DNA from: Roseiarcus sp963829505
GTDB taxonomy: Bacteria; Pseudomonadota; Alphaproteobacteria; Rhizobiales; Beijerinckiaceae
Reading direction: 5' to 3'
NCBI GenBank assembly: GCA_963829505.1
Contig: CAWHIL010000002.1
Coordinates: forward strand, 186,001 to 250,000
Length of the DNA: 64,000 bases
Positions 9,745 to 18,584 of this stretch are shown piece after piece. Under the pieces are notes generated by a model. It saw only the letters and a list, made by a program, of their open reading frames with translations. It had not been told where the DNA came from and ran no database searches. Positions within the stretch are counted from its first letter, which is position 1. Every line of letters begins with the position of its first letter. A program made the translations under genes and the position numbers.

Positions 9745-9818
9745 GCGCGCCCCCGGATAGGCGCGGGGGGCCGAATCTGCGATAGACTGGCGTGGTGCTC
9801 TCTCCCGCAGGTTCGCCC

Positions 9819-11315
9819 ATGTTCGCGTCCATCCCCGCGCTGAAATCCGCGCCTGTCCGTTTCCGACCCCTCGCAGCCGGCGTCGGGTTCTTCATGGGGA
9901 CGACGGCCCTTGCCGGGGCCGCGTCCGCCGCCGACCGGCCGGCGACGCCCGAAGGCGCGGCAAAAGTTCAGACGTTCTTCGACGGCTTCCTGCCGCAGAC
10001 GACTGCCGGCGCCGCCCCGCTCGTCAAGGTGACGCCGGACGGCGAGGATTATCTGGCCACGATCGACCTCGGCGCGGTCAACGGCGTCATCAAGGGCGTC
10101 GGCGGCGCCGCCTCGTACGATCCCGCCACCATCGCCTTCCGGCTGTTCGAGCAGGACGACGGCAAATGGCGCGTCGTCATGGATGGGCTGCCCAAGGTCG
10201 TCTCGCACGTCAAGGACATGACGAGCGTCGCGGAACTGCGCAACTACCGGCAGACGATCGTGGTCGATCCGGCGATCGCCTGGTTTGTCAGCGGCAATGC
10301 GAGCGCCGACGGCGGAACCGTCAGCGCCAAGGCGCCGACCGTCGATCAGACCTTCGATTTCGGCCCGCTCAAGGCCGATTACACGACGAGCCCCGGCGCC
10401 GACGGCGCCGTGTCGAGCACCGTCAAGGAAGAGATCGCCGACCTCGGCTTCAAGTTTTCGGGCATCAGCAAGGACGGCGGCGCCTCGGTCAGCACGAGCG
10501 GACGGATGGACAAGGCGTCGTTCAACGTCGGTGTCGATGGCCTCAAGTCGCGCAAGCTCTTCGACCTCCTGGCCTTCCTTTCGAGCCATCGGACCTCGCT
10601 CGCCGACCACGAGGCCGAAGTGAAGGACCTCCTGCGTCCGTTCGCGGCGCCGGGCTTGCGGTTCGTCGAGGGCGGCGAGGCGACGAAATTCCTGATCTCG
10701 CTGCCGCAAGGGGCGGTGGCGCTGAGCGACGTCAAGCTCGCCATGGGCGCCTCGAACGCCGGCCCGGACAGCGCCATCGACGCCACCATCGTCGCCGAGG
10801 GCCTGAGCCTGCCGGTCGGCCTCCTGCCGCCGAGCGCGGCCGACCTCACCCCGACGAAGATCGATCTCGCGGTGACGCTGAAAGGCATCGACTTCGCCGC
10901 CGCCGCGAACCAGGCGATCGACGCCATGCATTTCGACGGCGACGGCCCGACGATCTCTCAGGCCAATTCGTCCAGGGTGTCGACGGCGCTGATCGGCGCG
11001 GGGCCGCTGCGGCTGGTGCTTGCGCCATCGCATATCGTCGCCCCCGCGCTCGATCTCGATATGGACGGCGAGCTTCGCTATGCGGTCGGCAAGCCCGCCG
11101 GCGCCGCGACCGTCCGGATGCGCGGCTTCGACAAGACCATGGAGGCGGTCAAGGCGCTCGGGCCGGACATGGCGCAGCGGGCGCTGCCGGCGCTCGCCAT
11201 GGCCAAGGGCCTCGCCAAGAGCGAGAGCGACGGATCGCTGAGCTGGCGAATCGAGGTCGCCGACGACCGCTCGATCACGATCAACGGCATCCCGCTCGGC
11301 AAGACGCCCGAGTGA
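9819..11315 (+). CDS. Exported hypothetical protein
   Basis: A 498-residue protein with a signal peptide (hydrophobic run around residues 16-38, ending ASAAD). The mature part is rich in Asp/Gly/Ser beta-type segments with no cysteines, like large periplasmic proteins of the DUF945/DUF2125 type common in this order; that resemblance is a weak impression. It follows rpoH on the same strand. Function unknown. Confidence 0.75.
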   Translation: MFASIPALKSAPVRFRPLAAGVGFFMGTTALAGAASAADRPATPEGAAKVQTFFDGFLPQTTAGAAPLVKVTPDGEDYLATIDLGAVNGVIKGVGGAASYDPATIAFRLFEQDDGKWRVVMDGLPKVVSHVKDMTSVAELRNYRQTIVVDPAIAWFVSGNASADGGTVSAKAPTVDQTFDFGPLKADYTTSPGADGAVSSTVKEEIADLGFKFSGISKDGGASVSTSGRMDKASFNVGVDGLKSRKLFDLLAFLSSHRTSLADHEAEVKDLLRPFAAPGLRFVEGGEATKFLISLPQGAVALSDVKLAMGASNAGPDSAIDATIVAEGLSLPVGLLPPSAADLTPTKIDLAVTLKGIDFAAAANQAIDAMHFDGDGPTISQANSSRVSTALIGAGPLRLVLAPSHIVAPALDLDMDGELRYAVGKPAGAATVRMRGFDKTMEAVKALGPDMAQRALPALAMAKGLAKSESDGSLSWRIEVADDRSITINGIPLGKTPE

Positions 11316-11545
11316 GACGGCCGATGTGAATTGTGGCGGGAATTTCCGCTTTTCTTGATGCAAGCCGCGGACAAAGCACGAAAATTCGGGCAATCCGGAC
11401 GAAATTCTGGCGAAAACGGTCCCTTCCCGGCTGTGCGGCATGTCGCCGTCTAGCCTTCGGCCGCAAACTGCGTTAATCGGCCCTCAACGAAGTGACGCTA
11501 AATCTCTTTCTCATGGTAGCGGGGCGTTTTTAGCGAAGGTCGGGG

Positions 11546-12757
11546 ATGCAGGGTATCGACGCGACAATCTGCGACATTCCGATCGAACCAAGGCCAACTT
11601 CCGGCAGGGCCGCGCGCCACCTGATCCTGGGCGCCGCAGCGGCCGCAACTGTCGGGGCGCTGGCGGCGTACGCGCTGCACGCCCGATATGCGCCGGGGCC
11701 GACCGCCTTCCAGGCAAATCATGCCGCGAAAGCCGCGCTCGCCGCCGTGGCCGTCGATCAAGCCCAGCTTTATGGCGCAATCGTCGTCGAGCCGGAGTGG
11801 CTGGCGGCAAGCGCCTCGCCGCCGCAAGCTCCCGCCGACACGACGCTCGCGAGCCTCGGCCTCGAAGGCCCGAATTCCACGCCCGCAGCCGCCCCGACGC
11901 CTCCGTCGAAACCCTCGGCGAACCTTCTGACCGACGCCGTTCCGCTGCCGCCCGTCAGGGACGTGCCGCGCATCGACGACACGGCGCCCCTACCGCCAGC
12001 CCGCCCGTCCGGATTGGTCGAACAGCCGAACCCCGCCGTCGCGTCCGCGCCGAGCGTCGCGCAGCCGGGCGCCCCGCCGTCCGACGACCGCAACGCCTTC
12101 CAGAAGTTTTTCGGGCTCGGGCAGCAGCCGGGCCAGCCGGCCGGTCAGCCTCCTGGCGGAGCGGTCGTGGCCTCCCGGCCTCCCGCCGCCGCTCCCGCGG
12201 CGCCTGTTTCTCCCGCGGCCCCTGCGCCGACGGCGTCCGCCAGGCTCGCCGCGCCCGAAGCGCCGGCCGAGACGACGGTCGCCCGGGCGACGCCAGGCGC
12301 ACGATCCGGCGGCGGCCTCTTCGGACTCTTTGGCGGCTCGTCGGCGAGCAGCCCGGGTTTCGACAGGCTCGGCTACGACCGCCAGACGGCCGTCTACGAC
12401 ATCTCGGCGCGCATGCTCTACCTGCCGGACGGAACGAAGATCGAAGCGCATTCGGGCCTCGGCGGCGCGCTTGACGACGTCCGCTACGTGAGCGAGCGGG
12501 CGGTCGGGCCGACGCCGCCGCATCTCTACGATCTCACCATGCGCGAGGCGCTGTTCCACGGCGTCCAGGCGCTCCGTCTCACGCCGGTCGGCGGCGACGG
12601 AAGCGTGTTCGGGCGAGCCGGTCTGCTCGCGCACCCGTACATGCTCGGGCCGAACGGCAACTCGAACGGCTGCGTGTCGGTGAAGGACTACGAAGCCTTC
12701 CTGCGCGCCTACCAGAACGGGCAGATCAACAAGCTCGCCGTCGTCGCGAGGATGTGA
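11546..12757 (+). CDS. Membrane-anchored DUF2778/Tlde1-domain protein (L,D-transpeptidase-like)
   Basis: A 403-residue protein with one transmembrane segment at about residues 27-45. A long Pro/Ala-rich periplasmic linker (about 80-280) follows. The C-terminal domain contains LLAHPYMLGPNGNSNGCVSVKDY-type residues, shown here as HPYMLG and NSNGCVSV. The His and the SxGC cysteine match the catalytic pattern of YkuD-like L,D-transpeptidases and of the Tlde1/DUF2778 family. By family knowledge this could act on cell-wall tetrapeptides. No immunity gene or type VI secretion gene is adjacent, so a housekeeping wall role is more likely than a toxin. Confidence 0.78.
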   Translation: MQGIDATICDIPIEPRPTSGRAARHLILGAAAAATVGALAAYALHARYAPGPTAFQANHAAKAALAAVAVDQAQLYGAIVVEPEWLAASASPPQAPADTTLASLGLEGPNSTPAAAPTPPSKPSANLLTDAVPLPPVRDVPRIDDTAPLPPARPSGLVEQPNPAVASAPSVAQPGAPPSDDRNAFQKFFGLGQQPGQPAGQPPGGAVVASRPPAAAPAAPVSPAAPAPTASARLAAPEAPAETTVARATPGARSGGGLFGLFGGSSASSPGFDRLGYDRQTAVYDISARMLYLPDGTKIEAHSGLGGALDDVRYVSERAVGPTPPHLYDLTMREALFHGVQALRLTPVGGDGSVFGRAGLLAHPYMLGPNGNSNGCVSVKDYEAFLRAYQNGQINKLAVVARM

Positions 12758-12790
12758 TCGCGGCGCCGCCCGCGCGGAAGCGGGCTTAAT

Positions 12791-12853
12791 TTCACCATCA
12801 GGGACACAAAGATCACGGAGACCTTCGTGTCCTTCGCGCCCTTTGTGGTGAAT
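12791..12853. repeat. Imperfect inverted repeat (family E)
   Basis: TTCACCATCAGGGACACAAAG pairs imperfectly with CTTCGTGTCC...CCCTTTGTGGTGAA about 20 nt further on. It sits between the Tlde1-domain gene and the antiporter and could act as a stem-loop terminator. Only one copy was seen. Confidence 0.6.
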
Positions 12854-12947
12854 GAACCCCGCCGCCTATCGCGTTGAAGCCCGATCCGCTATCTCACGCC
12901 GGCGTGAGAACGCCGCCCGGCCGGCGTCTCGCCTGGGGGAACCGTTC

Positions 12948-14048
12948 ATGTCCGCGACGAACGGGGGATTCGCCGCCGCGCTCAGGGTGTTCGCGCCGCC
13001 CCTCGCCGCGCTCGCCCTGTTCGCGACCGAGCAGGCGGGCGTCCTGCAGCCGGAGACGCCGTGGGTCGCGGCGCTCTCCGCCGTCTTCCTGCTCGGGTCG
13101 GTGTTCGCCGCGGTGCATCACGCCGAGGTGCTGGCGCTGAAAGTCGGCGAGCCGTTCGGCTCGGTGCTGCTGGCGCTGGCGGTGACGGTGATCGAGGTCT
13201 CGCTGATCGTCACCGCCATGCTGTCGGGGGGCGCGGCGGAGAATTCGCTCGCCCGCAACTCGGTATTCGCGGCGGTCGCGATCGTGCTCAACGGGGTCGT
13301 GGGCCTCTGCCTGCTTGTCGGCGGCGCACGCTATCGCGAGCAGGGATTTCGCGTCGAGGGAACGGCGTCGGCCTTGAGCGTGCTGGCGACGCTCGCCGTC
13401 ATGACCCTCGTCATGCCGAACTACACCCTGGCGAAGCTCGGGCCGCAATATTCGCCGACCCAGCTGGTGTTCGTCGGCGCTCTGGCGCTCGTGCTGTACC
13501 TCGTCTTCGTCTTCGTCCAGTCGGTGCGCCACCGCGAGTATTTCCTGCCTGCCGGCGCGAGCGACATCGGCGAGGAGGCCGACCCGCCGTCGGCCGCCGT
13601 CGCGGCCTTGAGCGCAATCATGCTGATCGTGTCGCTGATCGCGGTCGTGCTGCTTGCCGAGACGCTCGCCGGGACGCTCGAGCGTGCAATCCACGCGGCG
13701 CGCCTGCCGTCGTCCTTCCTCGGCGTCGTGATCGCGACCCTCGTGCTCCTGCCCGAAAGCGTGGCCGCGCTGAAGGCCGCCCACGCCAACCGCATCCAGA
13801 CGAGCCTCAATCTCGCCATCGGCTCGGCGCTCGCCTGCATCGGCCTCACGATCCCGGTGGTCGCCGGCGTGTCGCTCTATCTCGGGCGCGAGCTGACGCT
13901 CGGCCTCGACGCGGAAGGGACGGCGATCCTCCTGCTCACCCTCTTCGTCAGCTCGCTGACGCTTGCAACCGGCCGCGCCACGATCCTCCAGGGCGCCGTG
14001 CATCTCGTGATTTTCGCCGTGTTCCTGCTGCTCGCCGCCGTGCCGTGA
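12948..14048 (+). CDS. chaA: Calcium/proton antiporter, ChaA/CaCA family
   Basis: A 366-residue integral membrane protein with about 10-11 hydrophobic segments in two halves. The first half carries the ion-binding type motif AVTVIEVSLIVTAM, and the second carries LLPESVAALKAAHANRIQTSLN; these are the paired acidic alpha-repeat motifs of CaCA exchangers. The ATG at 12948 has GGGGA eight bases upstream and gives the usual length; the frame is open to 12852 without a good ribosome site. It exports Ca2+ or Na+/K+ against protons at the inner membrane. Confidence 0.88.
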   Translation: MSATNGGFAAALRVFAPPLAALALFATEQAGVLQPETPWVAALSAVFLLGSVFAAVHHAEVLALKVGEPFGSVLLALAVTVIEVSLIVTAMLSGGAAENSLARNSVFAAVAIVLNGVVGLCLLVGGARYREQGFRVEGTASALSVLATLAVMTLVMPNYTLAKLGPQYSPTQLVFVGALALVLYLVFVFVQSVRHREYFLPAGASDIGEEADPPSAAVAALSAIMLIVSLIAVVLLAETLAGTLERAIHAARLPSSFLGVVIATLVLLPESVAALKAAHANRIQTSLNLAIGSALACIGLTIPVVAGVSLYLGRELTLGLDAEGTAILLLTLFVSSLTLATGRATILQGAVHLVIFAVFLLLAAVP

Positions 14049-14071
14049 AGCATCGGACAAGGGGGCAGGAC

Positions 14072-15655
14072 TCAATCGGCGTCCCCGCCGACGACCGCTT
14101 CGGGCGTCAAGGGAAATTGTCTCGGCCTCCGCGCCTCGCGCCGCGCGCGCGGCCGTATGAGCCAAAGGGCGAACGCGGCGACGGCCAACGGCGCGAGCGC
14201 GGTTAAGCTGCCCATGATGGCGATGACGCAGGCGACGGCCCACAGGATCGTGATCGAAAGCTCGACCAGGGCCGCCAGCCGCGAGTGCGAATGCCGGCGC
14301 AGAACCATGGTGCGCTTGGCCGGCGCCTGCATCCAGATATTGACGAGCGCGCTGGAGGCGCCCGCGCCGAGCGCAAAGAGCGTCGTGCAAATCGCAGCCC
14401 AGGGCGACGCGAACGCGAGCGCCAGGATCGGGACCGCGAGCAGGAGCCCGATCGGCAAAGCGATGGCTTCGATCTTGCGCCGTTCCACTTCGCCGCGGGT
14501 CACCGGCGCCGATGTGAGAAATTCCGGCGCGTCCTCGGCGGAGAGCGCGACCCATGCAAGGGTCCCCGACAGTTGCGCGGCGATGACGACGAGCGCCGGC
14601 GGGAGCGCGACGGCGACAGCGCCGGTCACGCCGCCGTTGCGCACGAGCAGGACGACGATGGGCAGGGTGTAGACGACTTGCAGAAGCATTTGCGACAGGA
14701 GCCAGGGGTCGCGCACGATCAATCTGTGCTCCTTGACGCGCAACGCCGTTCCGACGCCGCCGCGAAACGCGCGTCGCCTTGGGTCCGGCTTCAGCGCGGA
14801 CGACGCGTAGGCGGCGATGGCGGTCGCTTGCACGATGCGCCGGCCGCAGACGACGACGGAGACGATAAACAGCGCCAGCCCGAAAAGCAGCCAGAGCGCC
14901 AGAGACGCGGGTTCGCCGAGCGCCGCACGGACCGGCAGCCATAGCGGACCCCGGTGATCGAGCCACGAGCCTTCGGGTGGATTGGCGAACCACGCGACCA
15001 GGGCGTCGCGCATCCGGGCGGGAAGAATTCCGATCGCCTGAGCGGTCAGGACAAACGAGGCGCCCAGAAGGATCGCGGCCAGTTGCGACAGCATGCGGGC
15101 GCGCCGTGGACCGAACCTGATGAAGAAAAGCATCGCCAGGAGAAGGCCGATCCCGGCGCTGACGAGCGCAGAGGACAGAAGCGCGGGATAGAGGGCGAGC
15201 CACCTCGGCTTGCCGATCAGCACGCCGACGTTGGCGATCGGCAGGACAACCATGGCGCCGGTCGCAGCCCCTTCGAAGGCGATCGCAAGCGCCCGCGAAC
15301 CCAGGACCGCCATGGCGGAGACCGGCGAGGCGAAGACGAGATCGAGATCGCCGCGCGCATAGAGCGTGCGCATCGCGCTGGTCATCGCCTGCGCGATGAA
15401 CATCGGCAGGGTGGCCGCAACGCCGAAGGCGAACCACATTTCCAGGCGCGCTTTTCCGTCCGGTCCGTCTGCAACGGCCGCGAGCAAATGCGCCGCCGGC
15501 CACGCGGCCAGATGCATCGCGACGGCCACGCCGCAGAGAACCAGCGCGATCTTCAGCCGGGAACGACCCGGGAATTGCGCTGCAAAATTACGCGCGCTGA
15601 GACGCAGGTCATGTCTGAGGAACCAGGCGAACGAGCCGGCCTTGGGGGCCATCAT
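14072..15655 (-). CDS. ABC-2 type exporter permease
   Basis: A 527-residue membrane protein with about 12 hydrophobic segments (for example LKIALVLCGVAVAMHLAAW, LPIVVLLVRNGGVTG). A short basic N-terminus (FAWFLRHDLRLSARNF) is typical of large ABC-2 export permeases. Its ATG at 15655 overlaps the stop of the ATPase gene (ATGA), so the two are translationally coupled. The substrate is unknown. Confidence 0.82.
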   Translation of the reverse strand: MMAPKAGSFAWFLRHDLRLSARNFAAQFPGRSRLKIALVLCGVAVAMHLAAWPAAHLLAAVADGPDGKARLEMWFAFGVAATLPMFIAQAMTSAMRTLYARGDLDLVFASPVSAMAVLGSRALAIAFEGAATGAMVVLPIANVGVLIGKPRWLALYPALLSSALVSAGIGLLLAMLFFIRFGPRRARMLSQLAAILLGASFVLTAQAIGILPARMRDALVAWFANPPEGSWLDHRGPLWLPVRAALGEPASLALWLLFGLALFIVSVVVCGRRIVQATAIAAYASSALKPDPRRRAFRGGVGTALRVKEHRLIVRDPWLLSQMLLQVVYTLPIVVLLVRNGGVTGAVAVALPPALVVIAAQLSGTLAWVALSAEDAPEFLTSAPVTRGEVERRKIEAIALPIGLLLAVPILALAFASPWAAICTTLFALGAGASSALVNIWMQAPAKRTMVLRRHSHSRLAALVELSITILWAVACVIAIMGSLTALAPLAVAAFALWLIRPRARREARRPRQFPLTPEAVVGGDAD

Positions 15656-16405
15656 GTCGCCTCGCCGGTCAGTTCGAAAAAGACATCCTCGAGGGTCCGG
15701 TCGCCGCCGCCCGCCTGGGAACGCAGTTCGGGAAGCGTGCCTTCGGCGATCAGGCGCCCCTGCTTGATGATGCCGATGCGATCGGCGAGCCGTTCGGCGA
15801 CCTCGAGAATGTGCGTGGTCAGGATAATCGTCGCGCCCAGTCGAACGCGGGCCGCCAGAAGGTCCTTGACCTGGCGCGCGGCTGCGGCGTCGAGCCCGGT
15901 CAGCGGCTCGTCGAGCATCAGGAGTTCTGGGCTCGTGGACGAGCGCGCCCGCCAACGCCACCTTCTGTTTCATGCCGCGCGAAAAGCCCTCGCACCGCTC
16001 GCTGCGATGCGGCCAGAGACCAAGGATTTCCAGGAGCTCGTTGGCGTTCTTCTGCGCGCGCTGCGGATCGACGCCCCAAAGTCCGGAGACGAACTCGAGA
16101 TATTCGAGCGGATCGAGTTTGTCGTACAGCATCGGCTCGTCCGGCAGCCAGGCGATCATGCGCTTGGCCTCGATGGGTCGTTGCACGACGTCGACGCCGA
16201 ACACCTCGACCCGGCCGCTGTCCGGGTGGAGGAGCCCTGCCACAATGCGCAGCGTTGTCGTCTTGCCGGCGCCGTTGGGGCCGAGCAGGGCGTAAAGTTC
16301 GCCGGCGCCGACAACGAGGTTCAGACCCTGGAGGGCCGGCCGTCCGAAGTTCTTGCGCAGATCGCGCGCCGCCAAAGCGGGCGGCCCGGAGGCGAGCGGG
16401 CTCAT
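15652..16405 (-). CDS. ABC transporter ATP-binding protein, frameshifted
   Basis: A typical exporter ATPase of about 250 residues, partner of the downstream permease. Walker A is GPNGAGKTT; the Q-loop region is IAWLPDEPMLYDKL; the signature is FSRGMKQKVAL. The frame breaks after ALAGALVHEP near 15925-15931. The continuation LLMLDEPLTGLD (Walker B) and TTHILE (H-loop) lies in the next frame and ends at 15652. One extra base in the stretch CCCAGAACTCC explains it. The rest of the sequence is intact, so this is either a sequence error or a very recent mutation. Confidence 0.8.
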
Positions 16406-16611
16406 GGGGTCCGGTCCTCTCATCGATCCTCTGGCTGGCTCGAAGTCTGGTCCCTATACCGGCGCGCCGCCACGCATCACTATCGTTGCGTCAGCATGAT
16501 TAAGAAAAGGCCCCGGATAAACGCGCCACGACCCCCAACGTCCGGCTGGCGCGAGACCGGGAGTTCCGTTAATGACCGTCCCCATCCTCGGTCCCGTCCC
16601 GCTAAAACCCC

Positions 16612-17598
16612 GTGCCTGCGCCTGTCCGCCGCCTCGCCCTCCTCGCCATCCTCGCGGCGCTCGCCTCCCCGGCCGGCGCCGCCGACTGCGCGCTTCGCCT
16701 GAAAGTCCCTGCGCAGGGGGCCGCGGCGCTTTCGACCGTCGCCGACTATCAGCCGGCGCTGAAGGCGTGTGTTTCGGCCGACGGCGGCCGCGCCTTCGCG
16801 ATCCGGACGATGACGGCCGGCGGCGAGCCCGCCGCGCTCCTCGCCGACCCGGAGCGGCTGACCACCCGGCTCGAGCGCCTCGCCTGCTGGACCTGCCGCG
16901 ACGCCGCCGAGGACGAACTTGCCGCCACGCGCATGGGCCGGGCGATCGCGGCCTCGGCGGAAGCGCCCGGCGTCGAGCATCGCGGCTTTCTCGAGAACGC
17001 CGGGCTGACGCGCGGCGCGGCGCCAGGGGCCTTCGTCACCGGCGACCTCTGTCCCAGCCTCAAGGCGCTCGACCGCGCCTTCATCAGGACGCTCGAGGCG
17101 ACTGGGCCGCACGCGCCGGTCGCGCTCGCCATCTCGGGCCTCTGGATCGCCCGGCACGACGCGGACTTCCGCTGGCTTCAGTCGGAGCGCGACAAGGGCC
17201 TCGTCGACATCGTCTGGGCGAACCACACGATGACCCACCCCTATCGCCGAAGGGCGGCGGACGCGGCCAACTATCTCCTGACGCCGAGGGTCGATCCGGA
17301 GCGCGAGATCCTCGACGTCGAGCGGCTTCTGATCGCCAACGGCGAGACGCCGTCGCTTTTCTTCCGCTTCCCCGGCCTCGTCTCGACCGACCCGCTGATG
17401 CGGACGGTGCGCCGCTTCCACCTGATGACGCTCGGGGCCGACGCCTGGCTGGCGCTCGGCCAGAAGCCCGGGCCGGGGTCGATCGTGCTGGTGCATCCGA
17501 ACGGGAACGAGCCGGCGGGCCTCAGCCAATTCCGGGCCGACGTGGCTGAAGGCGCGATCGCCCGGCCGCTCGAGCCGGTGACGGACGCGCCTCGATAG
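16612..17598 (+). CDS. Exported polysaccharide deacetylase-like protein
   Basis: A 328-residue protein with a cleavable signal peptide (residues 1-23, ending AGA). NodB-homology-type features are present: WANHTMTHPY supplies the HxxxH metal-binding pair and FFRFPGLVS resembles the catalytic-arginine motif. The first NodB Asp motif is not obvious; VTGDLCP at about residue 144 is a candidate. It probably acts on a glycan in the periplasm. Translation starts at GTG 16612. It stands alone between the divergent ABC operon and a small minus-strand gene. Confidence 0.65.
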   Translation: MPAPVRRLALLAILAALASPAGAADCALRLKVPAQGAAALSTVADYQPALKACVSADGGRAFAIRTMTAGGEPAALLADPERLTTRLERLACWTCRDAAEDELAATRMGRAIAASAEAPGVEHRGFLENAGLTRGAAPGAFVTGDLCPSLKALDRAFIRTLEATGPHAPVALAISGLWIARHDADFRWLQSERDKGLVDIVWANHTMTHPYRRRAADAANYLLTPRVDPEREILDVERLLIANGETPSLFFRFPGLVSTDPLMRTVRRFHLMTLGADAWLALGQKPGPGSIVLVHPNGNEPAGLSQFRADVAEGAIARPLEPVTDAPR

Positions 17599-17666
17599 GC
17601 GTCGGGCGCAATTCGATCGGAGCCCCTCGCCAACGGGCGAGAGACCGCGCCGGGCGAAAGGCGGCC

Positions 17667-17882
17667 TCACACGAGCGGCGGCTTGCTCTTTCCGGCGATT
17701 TTCAGGATCTGCCGGCCGAGCGCGATGCGCCGCACAGCGACGCTGCGGCGGATCTGCTGGGGTCTTTCGTCGGGAAATCCGGCGCCCGCGATGATCCGGG
17801 CGATGGCGGGCTGAAGGAACACGATCGCGTCGGACGAAGCGTCGGCGCTTTGCAGGTCGATCTCGGCAGTCGGAGCCGTCAT
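17667..17882 (-). CDS. Small hypothetical protein, 71 aa
   Basis: A small protein starting MTAPTAEID. A strong ribosome site AAGGGGAGG lies nine bases before the ATG at 17882; a second ATG at 17891 directly abuts the site and is less likely. There is no signal peptide. The middle is mildly hydrophobic (IVFLQPAIARIIAGAG) and the C-terminal half is basic (RRSVAVRRIALGRQ). It ends 68 bp after the convergent deacetylase-like gene. No family recognised. Confidence 0.55.
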   Translation of the reverse strand: MTAPTAEIDLQSADASSDAIVFLQPAIARIIAGAGFPDERPQQIRRSVAVRRIALGRQILKIAGKSKPPLV

Positions 17883-18195
17883 CGTTTGCATCCTCCCCTT
17901 GGCCGTTGAACGCGGCCTTTTGCGTACGAGCCGTCTTCTAGGCCGAGGACGGGCTAACGTCAAAAAAAGTCGTTTTCGCGGCGGTTGCGCGGGAACATTA
18001 CCGCGACCGGCCACGACCCGTGGAGTCCCTTCGAAAATTATGGTTAACGGGACTAGGACCCTCGGTTGCCGGAGAGCGTCGAGGTTGCAACTCGCGACGT
18101 CCTGGCCCCTAAGTCGGGTTTGCGACGACTGTCTGACCTTGGGGCGAGGATCGCGCGGCGGCTTGCGACAACGCGGCGCGCGCCGGGACGTGCGC

Positions 18196-18327
18196 TCAAT
18201 ACCCTCTGACGTCGGCCGTGTCGGCCGCGACGCTCGCGTGAGCCGCCGGCGCGTGGGCGACCGTGATTCCGGCCGCAACTCCGCACCCGACCGCGACGGC
18301 CACGAGAAGAACAAGAATCCGAAGCAT
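18196..18327 (-). CDS. Very small membrane or exported protein, 43 aa
   Basis: The minus-strand frame from ATG 18327 (GGGGA six bases upstream) encodes MLRILVLLVAVAVGCGV, a hydrophobic helix, followed by an Ala-rich tail ending at TGA 18196. The flanking stretches 17901-18195 and 18328-18584 show no other convincing gene; the second presumably holds the fumC promoter. This could be a single-pass peptide or a signal peptide with a short mature part. Evidence is limited to ribosome site and composition. Confidence 0.4.
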   Translation of the reverse strand: MLRILVLLVAVAVGCGVAAGITVAHAPAAHASVAADTADVRGY

Positions 18328-18584
18328 GACGTCCCCGCGAGCGCCCTATTCCCTGTGCTTAAGCCAGAAGCCTTGCCTCAAAGGAACGCGGCGTCTTCAG
18401 TTGCGTTCCGGTGTGGCAGCTTTTCGCCCCCTGCGCTGTGAGGCCCATCACAGCGCCAACTTCAAGTCAAGCAGGCTATCGCCTCCTCCTGTGACCGGCG
18501 CGCGACGGCGGGGCGCAATTCGCCCAAATTGCGCCAATAGGGTTACCGCAGGCTTAAAAAAGCGGCCTCGAGGAGCCGACGGGC

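Noticed and set aside
12894..15503. A very long minus-strand open frame across the antiporter and ABC permease
   Set aside because: Translation is Arg/Glu/Asp-rich noise antisense to chaA and out of frame with the permease; both real genes have clear families.
14072..16405. A single fused ABC ATPase-permease protein
   Set aside because: The apparent fusion exists only because the ATPase frameshift joins its frame to the permease; the ATPase proper continues in another frame to its own stop at 15652.
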